Under the pieces are notes generated by a model. That model searched no databases. It was not told the origin of the DNA and saw only the letters and a program-made list of their open reading frames with translations. Below, piece after piece: positions 52,575 through 64,000 of a stretch of DNA of 64,000 bases. The translations under genes and the position numbers were made by a program. Source of the DNA: Anaeromyces robustus (Eukaryota > Neocallimastigomycota > Neocallimastigomycetes > Neocallimastigales > Neocallimastigaceae); the NCBI GenBank assembly GCA_002104895.1, contig MCFG01000002.1, forward strand, positions 219,501 to 283,500, in the 5' to 3' direction. The first letter of the stretch is position 1. Each line of letters starts with the position of its first letter.

Positions 52575-53957
52575 ATGATTTAAAAAAAACAACCATTGTA
52601 ATAAATACATAATTCAATATAGTTAATTATTATCGGTATGATAAAAATAATTTAATTGTAAGGAATTATCGAAATAAATATTGTAAAATTTTATTTTGCA
52701 ATAAAGAATTTTTTATTCATAAAAATATATAATTGTTGAAAACTCATGTGTTAAAAATAAACGTTTTGTTATGACAAGATAATGACGAAAGGACGAAAGA
52801 TTTAGTGAAAGGATTAAATAACATAATAAATTGTTAGTTTATTTAAACATAAAAAAAATAATATATTTTAAATATATTATAATTACTATCAATACAACTT
52901 TATGTTTTTAAGGATTAATTGATAATAAATTATTTTTAAATTTAATATTTTTTTTATTAGTTTTTATAAATATATAAACTATTCAGTGTTTTAATTTTTA
53001 TTATTACAATGAAATTAAAATACACTTATCTAAAAAAGAAAAAAACAAAACGAAAAAAGAAATTGGAGAAAACAAATCAGGAATATATTTATAAAAATAT
53101 TATTAATATATTATATTACAAAGCAAATTTTAGAAATGGAAAGAACAAAAGTGTGATATTATAATTATAGATTATTATGAAATGGTTATTTTTAAGTTAA
53201 TATAATTTATATATATATATATATGTATTTTTATATAATTTTTATATAATTATTTATTTAAATTTCAATGTTGATGAGAGTGGTGTACTCACAAATGAGA
53301 AGATATATTTGTGTGTGTATTTTATATTTATTTAATAAATTGATAGTTGTATTGTAGATTCTGTTATTTTTTATTATATTTTATATTTTAGTTTTTATTG
53401 TTTTTATATGTTTATTTTATCATTATTTATATATTATATATATAATATATAAAAAGTGAAAAAAAAAAAGAAATATGTCCTGTTTTTATTTTATATTATA
53501 TTATTTTATTTTATTTTTAACATGTATTATGTATTATTTTCCTCATAATTATATGTTTTAACAGTAAAAGTTTCAATTAAATATATTATGTTACTTTCAT
53601 ACTATTATTACCAAATTAATAATAGTAGGAATAAAGTATATTAAAATAAATAAATAACATAAAATATTAAATTACTTATTTTAACAATTTTATTTTTTTT
53701 TTTACAATAATTATCCCATAATTAATTGACATAATAATCAGTAATGTAGTACAGTACAGTAGAAAAAAAAAAAATTAACAATAATCCAGGATAAAAAGAA
53801 ATCTATTTAATTTATTATTATTTTTTTTTAAAATTTTTAAAATTATTGATTTTTGATTTTGACAAATTATAAATAATTATTTTTCTGTATAAAAAATATA
53901 TACATATATATATATATTTTTTTTTTTCGATATTTTCTATATAAAGATTAATTAAAA

Positions 53958-54005
<48 letters not shown>

Positions 54006-54494
54006 TAATAAGAAATAATAACTAATACATAATAAATAAAATTTTATATATTTGTTATTCATTTATTCATAATTATTTATAATATAAATTTTTTACTTTA
54101 TTATTATTATTATTATCCATTCTTATTATTATCCATTTAATTTAATATAGATTATCTTTAATTAATTAATTAAAAAAAAAAAAATAAAAAAATAAAAAAA
54201 TTATATATTTAAAGAAAGTTTTTTCTTTTTATAATAATTATTATTTTTTTTAATAATATATCAATTAAAAAATAATAAAATAAAAAAAAAAAAGAAATTT
54301 TATTATTTTATATAAATAATTATTAAATCATATTATATATAAATAAAAGATTTATATATATATAATATAATATTTATAAATTTAAATTAAATTCGAAGAA
54401 TAATAAAAAAAACTATTAATTATATATGTATATATACCCCAATATCAAATAAGTAATAATTTAATATATATAAAATAAATTAAATAGATTTTTT

Positions 54495-54528
<34 letters not shown>
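52575..54528. other. 1.95-kb AT-rich intergenic region
   Basis: eL30 3' flank, then filler with an (AAT)n run at about 53957-54000 and a 29-base poly-A ending directly at the start codon of the MYND gene. No gene recognised. Confidence 0.6.
54500..54528 (+). repeat. Poly-A immediately before a start codon
   Basis: About 29 consecutive A abut the ATG of the MYND gene, so the mRNA leader probably ends in a pure A tract. This strengthens the AAAATG start context seen at other genes of the window. Confidence 0.9.
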
Positions 54529-54531
<3 letters not shown>

Positions 54532-56376
54532 CCAATTTTAAGTGTAATTGCAAATGATAATGATTCCATTCAATCATTAACACCTTCAGGAAAACCAGTT
54601 ATTATTAAAAAAGTTAAAGGTAATGTTAAACCTGATGAAATTGTTTCCGTTCTTTTAAGAACTTATACTTTTTTTGATTTTAGAAATCCTTCTTTTAAAG
54701 TCCCAAAAAAAGTATATTATTTAGAAAATAAATCAGTTACAAGTGGTCCAGGTACTTTTGAACTTACAAAATATATGTTACAACAAGCTATAGAAGTTGA
54801 ACTTATTCCATCAACAGATAATAAAAATGACGAAGAACCAAGTATCACTGCTGAACAATATGATGAATTAGTTGCAATTGAAGAAGAAATTTTCCCGGCA
54901 ACGGATTCACTTCAATGTATAGTTTGTAGAAAACCTTTAATGAAAGGTAATCTTCGTTGTTCAGCTTGTAAAGCTGTACTTTATTGTTCAAAAACTTGTC
55001 AAAAAAAGGATTGGCAAAATGGTCATAAATTAAATTGTTCCCATTTTAAAGAAATTATGAATCATGTTCCAACCCTTTACGATCTTCCTTTTTCCTATTT
55101 TAATCCTAGAACTCAACTTAAATTTGTTGGTTGTCGTGATTTAATTATATTAGAAAGAGGTGTTATAGAAGAAGGTTTATATAATTGTTTTCATTATGAT
55201 CATGATCCTAATGTTAAAGAAGGTCATTATGGTGAATTTGGTTTTAAACTTTTAGAAAGTCAAAAGGATAAGTCCATAGAAGAAAAATGTGAAGCTTATG
55301 GTATTCCAGAATGTATAGAAATGTTTAAACCAACTAAGGAAGGTTATGTAAAATCATGGGAAGATATTTTAACAAGATATCATATATCAAATAAAAGTAT
55401 ATGTCCATTACTTTTATCTAATGTTTTCACTCTTGGTTATATTATTAAAAATCATATTAATGATTCCTCTGAAAAGAAACTTTTACATCTTATTGGTTGT
55501 GATATGTAAGTTTTAAAAAAAAAATAAAAATAATAAAAAAAAAATTATTATAATTTTTATATTTTTATATTTTTATATTTCTTGTATTATTTTATTTGTT
55601 ATTTTATTTTTGAATAGCTCTATTTAATTATATAATAATTTGATATTTTATAATATTTATTATTTATTGAACTAATCACACATATATATATTTTCTATAA
55701 TTATTTTTCTTATACATTATACATTATTAATATATTTATATATTACATTATTTTTATTAAAATCATCAATTACTTTTTTTTTTTTTTTTTTTTTTTTATA
55801 AAAAATTATTTAATAAAAATTATTATTAATATGACAACAAAAATAATAACAACAACAATTTTAATATAAATCCTCAATATTAAATACTTTTTTCGATATA
55901 GTGAAATAGATACCATGCCATTATATGAAATTCTTTTATATTTATTCCCAAGTGGAGGATTAAATATAGAAATTCATATGTATGGTCCATTAATTTCCAA
56001 ACAATATGATAATAAAGAAGCCATTATTTCAAAGAATGGAAATACTATTAAAGTTAAAGCTATATCTTCAACTTATTCTGAAAAATATCTTAAAGAAAAA
56101 CCAGATTTATTAGTATCTTTAAATCCAGGATTTTTCCTTGATACACTTTGGAAAAGTAGTATGCCAATATTATTTGAAAAAAAACCAAAAGATATTAAAT
56201 TTATTATTACAGAAAGAGATGAAAACTCTATACAAGCCCTTGAAAAATATACCCAATTTCATAATATTAAAGCTTATCAATTATCTGAAATTAATCCATT
56301 CCGTGAACCATATGTTGATTATATAATGGGAATGATGATACCTTGTATCAGAAATAGTTTCTTTTATGTTTTATAA
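54529..56376 (+). CDS. MYND zinc-finger protein with MSS51-like C-terminal domain
   Basis: Two exons, 54529-55505 and 55902-56376, giving 483 residues. The MYND finger is at about residues 129-171: CIVCRKPLMKGNLRCSACKA then VLYCSKTCQKKDWQNGHKLN and C, with the full C/C/C/C/C/C/H/C ligand set. The C-terminal region contains EIHMYGPLIS, PDLLVSLNPGFFLDTLWKSS and PILFEKKPKDIKFIITERDE, the pattern of the conserved domain that follows MYND in MSS51/ZMYND15/ZMYND17-type proteins. MYND fingers bind proline-rich partners. In yeast Mss51 acts in mitochondrial COX1 translation, but anaerobic gut fungi have hydrogenosomes without a genome, so that role would not apply if the host is one. The N-terminal 125 residues are of unknown type. 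No targeting peptide is evident. Confidence 0.88.
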
Positions 56377-57416
<1,040 letters not shown>

Positions 57417-60231
57417 CTATGGAAGAGCCGGATGAAAAGTAGAAGTAGAATTCGAAGAAGTAGATGCATAAGCATAATTAGAATTAGTATTAGATATTAA
57501 AGTAGGTACTACTTTTTGATTATAATAATGAAAATTATTATTTTTTAGAATAGATCCTGATGATTTTAATTCTGGTCCTGTTATTTCTGAAAATTTCTTT
57601 TTTTCTAAAATTTTTTCTTCTTTCTTTTCTTCATTCTTTTCTTCTTCTTCTTTTAACTTTTCAATTTTTGCAATACTTTTATTAAATACATATTTCATAA
57701 TACTATTTAATTTTTTAGAAGATTCACTTGCTTGAAATTCATCAACAATCATACATACAGATTTAAATACTTTTTTCACTAAAATATCACCTATAAGTTC
57801 AGAATCATCACTATTAATTGTATTATTTGTATTATTTGAAGAAGAAGTAGAAGAAGAACATGAAGTAGAAGTAATATTAGAACAAATTGATACATTATCA
57901 TCATCTATTTCGTTATTATTATTTTCATTTTCATTTTCATTATCATTATCATTATCAATATCATTTTCATTATTATTTTCATTTTCATTTTCATTATTAT
58001 TTTCATTATTAATTCCGTTTTCATTTTCATTTTCATTTTCATTGATATATTCAGAATTTGTTGTTGTTGGTATTACTTTATTATTATTATTTGTATTAAA
58101 AGTAATATTTTTGGTATCATTATTATTATCTATGGTATCATGATTATTATCATTATCATTAATATTAACGTTATTAATATTATTATCTTTATTATTATTA
58201 GGTGATACAGGTGATAAAGGTGATAAAGGTGAAATTAAAGAATTATTATTATCATTTATTAATGCTTTTGAATGATCTAATTCGGTTGGTGATAGTGATG
58301 ATGATGATGGAGAGTATATACCATCATCATTATTATTATCAATATTATTATTATGATTTTCATTAGAGGTTGGTGTTACTGGAAGTATTGTGATAACGAT
58401 AGGTTTGGTTTCATTTTCTGAAGTGACAGAACGATTTATTGTTTCTTTTAATTTTGGTGATTTCAAAGAATCAAATTTTTTTATACTATTATTTTTTTTA
58501 ATAGTTTCATTAATATTTTTATTACTATTATTATTGTTATTCGTATTGTTCATTTTATTAGTATTATTATTATTTTGATTTGGAATACCATGTATTAAAT
58601 AATATTCTAATTTTTCAATTGATTTTTTATTTAATAAATTAAAAGTTTGATTTATTTTATCAATATCAATTAAACGTTCTTTTGAAAACCATGGGAAATT
58701 AGTAAAGAAAAATGGATTTGATAAATGATAGATAACATATACAAAAGTTAATCTAGGTAATGATACTATAATTAATGGATCATATTCGTAAGCCATTTCT
58801 AATGTAAAATAATTCTTTTTAATACAATAAACTAAAGTTTTAACCATAAATTTCTTTTATATATATATAGTATAATAAATAATAAATAATAATAATGATG
58901 ATGATATAAAAAAATGAAGAATATTAATAATTAAGATAATAAAAAAAAATAATTAAAAATAATATTAAAAAAAAATGTAAAAAAAAAAAATAATAATATA
59001 AAATTATATAAATATAATTTTTATTTATTATTATGATTATTATGATAATATAATAAGGTAATTTAATATAATATCATATAGTATAATTATACCTGAAATC
59101 CAGTCATAATTTGTGTAGTTTTAATTTTACTAATATGAAATACATTATGATAACAAGTATATAAACGTTTTTCAAAAAGTAACCAAAATTTATCAAAATC
59201 CGACATGATAGGAATAAGATCGGTATAAGGAGGAGATAAAGTATATTTCATACGACGATAAAGAATATGATAAAGTTTTTCTAAACATGAAAATAAATCA
59301 ATAGCTCTATTAGTTAATTCTTCATTATATTTTTCTAAATAAGGTAAAGTTAATCCATTTAATAAAACTTGAGCCGAAAATAAAACATATTCCGAATAAT
59401 AATTTTTAGTTAGATGACGATCACTACCAGGTATCCATAAACGATAATATCTTGAATGAATATTATATTCTTTCATTTGACTAAAAATTAAAAATAATGA
59501 ATAAAGCATTGATTTTTGAGCTAATCTTATTTTTTTAATTAATTTAAAATATTTTGTTTCATAATCTTTTTTTGAATTTTTTCCTCCTTGCTGAAGTCTT
59601 TCTATTTTTTTAAGACTTTTTTTTAAGTATTTATCTATAATATTAATTTTTTTTTTTTTTTTGATTTCATAAAAATATATATTTTATAATTAATATTTTA
59701 TATATTTTAGATATAATATATAAAAAGTATATATTTAAAATTATTATTAGTTAATATTAATTATTAATTTTTTCTTTATATTATTATAATTATTATTACT
59801 ATATAATATTTTATTATATTTATATTTATATTCATATTCATATTTATATAATTATTAATTTTTTATTTCATTTTACCAGAATGATAAAAGATAGATAAAG
59901 GTAATTTTTTATTTGCTGGAATAGCATTAATAGTTTCTACAGCTTTAGGTAATTTTTTTAGAGAAGGAAATATTGTTAATTTTGTAAAATAATTTGGGAA
60001 ATAAAGATAATGTTCACTGTGTAATTTATAATTATGAATTAATAATTCTTGAATATAATTTACAGGTTTTAAAGCTTTTCTTTTAATAGTAGGTTGATGA
60101 GAAATTAAAGTAGAATTATGATTATTATTAGTATTACTACTACTACTACTACAATTTCCAATATTATTATTATTTCTATATAGGTTCATATTTGTAGGAT
60201 TATTTAAATATATCAAAGTTGGACCTTCCAT
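57417..60231 (-). CDS. LST2 (lateral signaling target 2)-like protein, no FYVE
   Basis: Three minus-strand exons: 60231-59877, 59634-59093 and 58853-57417, giving 777 residues in a continuous frame. Exon 3 starts with YCIKKNYFTLEMAYEYDPLI then IVSLPRLTFVYVIYHLSNPF and later FNLLNKKSIEKLEYYLIHG. This follows animal LST2/ZFYVE28 ([47 protein letters not shown]). Exon 2 (LAQKSMLYSLFLIFSQ ... YVLFSAQVLLNG, then FDKFWLLFEKRLYTCYHNVF) fits the helical region before it. The remaining 370 residues are Asn/Ser/Glu-rich linker plus a short conserved-looking patch (VKKVFKSVCMIVDEFQASES). The C-terminal FYVE finger of animal LST2 is absent. Known role in animals is negative control of EGFR signalling at endosomes; function in fungi is not known. 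Exon 1 is less certain than exons 2 and 3. Confidence 0.82.
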
Positions 60232-60260
60232 ATTTCTATTCTGATAAAGCTTTTTTTTTA

Positions 60261-60303
<43 letters not shown>

Positions 60304-60923
60304 TGTTGTTGTTGTTGGTATAATTTTTTTTAATTTTTTAATTTTTGTTCTTTTTTATTTTATTGTTATTTTTTTTAATATTAGTATTTTAAATTCTTTT
60401 TTTATTCTTAAATTATGCATACATAAGAAAAAAATTTTTTTTTATTTTTTATTTTTCTTTTTTATTTTATTTTTATTTTTTTTATTATTATTATTTTTTT
60501 TTTTAACTTTTATTGATTATTAATAATAAAGATGATTTTTTAAAAATGAAATCCAATATATTTAACAATTACAATATAACATATTTTTTTTTTTGTTTTT
60601 TGTTATTATTATTATTTTTTTTTTTTTTTATTTTATGTGATGAAACGCAAAAGAAAAAAAGAATGAAGTAATAATTTTTATCAAAAATTTAAATCAAAAT
60701 TTATAGTTTTTTTATTAGTAAGATAAAAAAAAATAGTTTTAAAAAGTTTTATATTTAATTTGTGAATGGTCGTAGTGTGTATATTAAAAAGTTTAATCAT
60801 TATATAATTTATACTTTTAATATTTTTTTTTTTTTTTTTTAAAAAAAATTAAGAATATTATAATTATTTCATTTAGATAAAGGTGTTATAAAATAATTAT
60901 ATATCAATATTAATTCTCTCTCT

Positions 60924-60956
<33 letters not shown>

Positions 60957-63385
60957 CAAATATTTAAGTATTTTATTTTTATTTTAATTTTATTCTTAAA
61001 TAAATTAGGTATAATCAATTAAAATGAATATACAAAGAAAGAAAAAAAAAAGAAAAAAAGTGATATATTTTCTCACTCTATTTTTTATTTTTTATTATAT
61101 CAAAATAATTAAATAGGTATAAATTTAAATAATATTTACAAAAAAATAAAATTTGATATAATAATACAATATAATATCATATAAAAAAAATAACACTTTT
61201 TTTCTTTGTTATAAATTCTTATTTATTTCTAAATAAGAATACTTATAAAATATGAATTTTAAATTATTTTCTTAATAATTTTTTTTGATATATTATTATT
61301 TTAGTTTTTTAGTTTTTATATTATAATTATTATTTTAGCATTTTTTTTTTTTGCACTAATTTTTTTAAATATATTTATATTTTTTTTTTTAATTTTTTTT
61401 ATTTTATTGTTTTATTTTATATTTTTTTTTATTTATATTTCATTTTTACTTTTCTTTTTAAATAAAATACACCAATTCTACACACACATTCAAATAGAAA
61501 GAAAAAGAAAAGAAATTTTCAACAGTTTTTTTTTTTTTTTATCTTTATATAAATAATATTAATTAGTTATAGTAATTAATAATTACTGTAATTTTTTTTT
61601 TTTTAATTTATTTTTCATTTTTTAAACTTAATTAAAAAATTTTTTATTATTGTTATTTTATTAAAATACATTTATATTAATAGTTTATAATATTTAATTA
61701 TTTGAAATATTATTTGATAATATTTAATATTTAATTATTATTTAAATGTATAAAAAATACACTTTTTTTAAGATTAAATTTCATTAGATATATAAACTTT
61801 AAAATAATATTTATATATAACTATAATTATATAAATATAATTTTTTTTTATTTAATTATTATTATTATGTATGTATAATAATTAAATCAATAATCCTATA
61901 AAAATAATTATTACATTAGTGTATATAAATAATAATAGTATACTTTTTTTTTTTTTAATAATAATAATCATTTTATTTAATTTTATTTTCTAATAAATTA
62001 ATTGATATAAAAATATCCAAAAACTTTATTTCTTTAAAAAAAAAAACATTATTAATCTTTTATTTTTATTTTTATATTTATTATAACTAAATAATAATAA
62101 TAATAATAATAATAAAAAGTATAATTAAGATAACTTGCATTAGCTTTCAAAAAAAAAAAAAAAAAAAGAAATCATTTGCATAATTTCAATTATCTCCATT
62201 TAAAAGAATGAGATTTACTTTATATTTTATTTTATTTTATTTTATTTTATATTTTTAATTATTTTTAATATAATTTAAAGTTTAATATTATAAATAAAAA
62301 ATAAGTGAAATATTTTTATCATTTATTTTTTTTATTTTTTTTTTATTTTTTTATTTTTTTATTTTATTTTATTTTATTTTATTACAAACGACAACAAACA
62401 ATTAAAGTTTTAACAAATTAAAACTTTAATTAAAATTAAAAAATTAATAAATAATTAAAAAATTAAAAAATTAAAATATTAAAAATTAAAAATTAAAAAA
62501 TAAAAAAGAAATAAAAAAGAAATACAAAAAGTGTTATTATTAAGTAGATAAATAAATAAAAAAAAATTTTTTTTTTTAAAAAGCTTATATAAAATTTATA
62601 TATTAGAAATTTATTAGAAAAATAATAATATTATAAAAAAATTATATCTTTTAACATCAACAATTTTTTTAAGTGTTAAAAATTACATCAGAAAGAATTT
62701 ATTATTATAATATATATATAGATATATATTTATTAATTTTTTATTGTTTTAACTTTAAACTTTTAATTTTTTAATTATCTTTTTCTTTCTTTTCTTTTTT
62801 TTACAACTTTTTTTAACAATTATATTAAAAAAGTTTAAATTATAAATAATAAAATGCAATATGGAGTATTTCTTTTTCATTTATTTAAAAAAAGAAAAAC
62901 ATAAAAAAAATACAATTAAACATTGAACAAAACAAAATAAAAAAAACAAAAAATTAAAAAAGTAAAAAAAACAAAAACAAAAATAATAATTAATTAATTA
63001 ATTATACTATGAATATCTAATATTAATATTAAAATTAATATTTAAAACATTCTAATTAAGTGTTTATTTATTTTAAATAATGAATAAATATTCATTATTC
63101 AATTTGATTGATAATACTATGAATCATGATTGTAAAAATAATTTTAATTAGTAAAATTGTTTTTTTTTATATAATATTTTGTTCCAATTTTTTTTGTTCC
63201 AAATTTATTATAATTATTATTATTATAATTATTATTATTATTATTATTAATTTTAACCCTATTTAATCATTATTTATTAATTAAAATAGTAAAATAAAAA
63301 ATGTATAAAAATATGTTTGTAACAGTTTTATTAATGTAGATATGTTTAAGAAATGTATTTATGTATTTATGTAATGTATTAAATA

Positions 63386-63532
<147 letters not shown>

Positions 63533-63551
63533 ATAACAATAATAATTATAA

Positions 63552-63599
<48 letters not shown>

Positions 63600-63647
63600 T
63601 AAGATAATAATAATAATAATAATATAAGATAATAATAATAATATAAA

Positions 63648-63677
63648 AAAAAAAGAAGTCTAATGACTTCTTTTTTT
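63648..63677. other. Perfect 13-bp hairpin with TAAT loop
   Basis: AAAAAAAGAAGTC, loop TAAT, GACTTCTTTTTTT. The GAAGTC/GACTTC core stands out in A/T filler. It could be a transcript-end hairpin or a chance fold; no adjacent gene is seen. Confidence 0.6.
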
Positions 63678-64000
63678 ATACACAGTAGGTATAATTATTA
63701 ACATTCATTGGGTTTTCCTTTAGAAAGAGTTATAAATATTTTTGTGTAACATTAAAGATATTTTTAACTAAAATGTGATAATTAAAAAATAAAAAAATAA
63801 AATAAAAAAAGAAAAAAGTTAAAAAGTTAAAAAAAGAAATAAGAGTTTTATAATATTTAATAATATCAATAAAGATATTTTTATTTATTTATTAATTAAT
63901 TATTATTTTTTTTATTGTTATTTATTTGTAATTATTATTATTATCAATTTTTTTTTTATTTTTTATTGTATGCTTTATGATACCTAGAAAAAAAAATCTA

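Overview
The window looks like nuclear DNA from an extremely AT-rich eukaryote. The best guess is an anaerobic gut fungus (Neocallimastigomycota), inferred from five things: intergenic DNA that is almost pure A+T with long ATTT/AAAT, AAT and AAAAT microsatellites; short introns with GTAAGT/GTATGT donors and TAG/AAG acceptors; proteins full of Asn and Asp runs; a fungal PCL-type cyclin; and an intronless bacterial-type acyltransferase-3 gene of the kind common in these fungi. No search was run. A dictyostelid or another AT-rich lineage was considered and is less likely.

Seventeen protein-coding genes can be supported, most of them rebuilt exon by exon with reading frame kept across every junction. 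From left to right: a CtIP/Sae2 DNA-end-resection factor (539-5528, +); a Ser/Thr protein kinase (9547-12587, +); a fungal cyclin (15407-16379, -); an acyltransferase-3 membrane enzyme (19668-20906, -); the U3 snoRNP protein Utp12/WDR3 (22916-27877, +, twelve exons); ribosomal protein eS10 (28952-29788, +); a SAP18 homologue (31418-32284, -); a two-LIM protein (33572-34183, -); a DNAJC9 homologue (35262-36717, -); a single-pass membrane protein with a Cys-rich ectodomain and a PPxY tail (37173-39209, -); a tetraspanin-like protein (42575-44414, +); the 25-residue ribosomal protein eL41 in two tiny exons (45400-45632, +); an ELM2/SANT-like chromatin protein (46196-47149, -); a myristoylatable EF-hand protein (49813-50876, +); ribosomal protein eL30 (52141-52574, +); a MYND-finger protein with an MSS51-like C-terminus (54529-56376, +); and an LST2-like protein (57417-60231, -).

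The genes do not form an operon or an obvious cluster. There is a loose theme of ribosome production (Utp12, eS10, eL41, eL30), and those four genes share a CCAATCAT element upstream. Between genes lie 0.3-4 kb blocks of A/T-only sequence with microsatellites, a few short direct and inverted repeats, and long strand-asymmetric A-rich or T-rich tracts. I saw no tRNA, rRNA, CRISPR array, retroelement or DNA transposon with coding capacity.

I did not find a clearly new biological system. The observations most worth a second look are the hidden eL41 gene, the shared CCAATCAT box, the PPxY-tailed Cys-rich membrane protein, the tetraspanin with a GC-rich Ala/Gln/Asp repeat and an apparent 2-base slip in its N-terminal repeat, the split SANT fold, and a roughly 180-bp inverted-repeat element upstream of Utp12.
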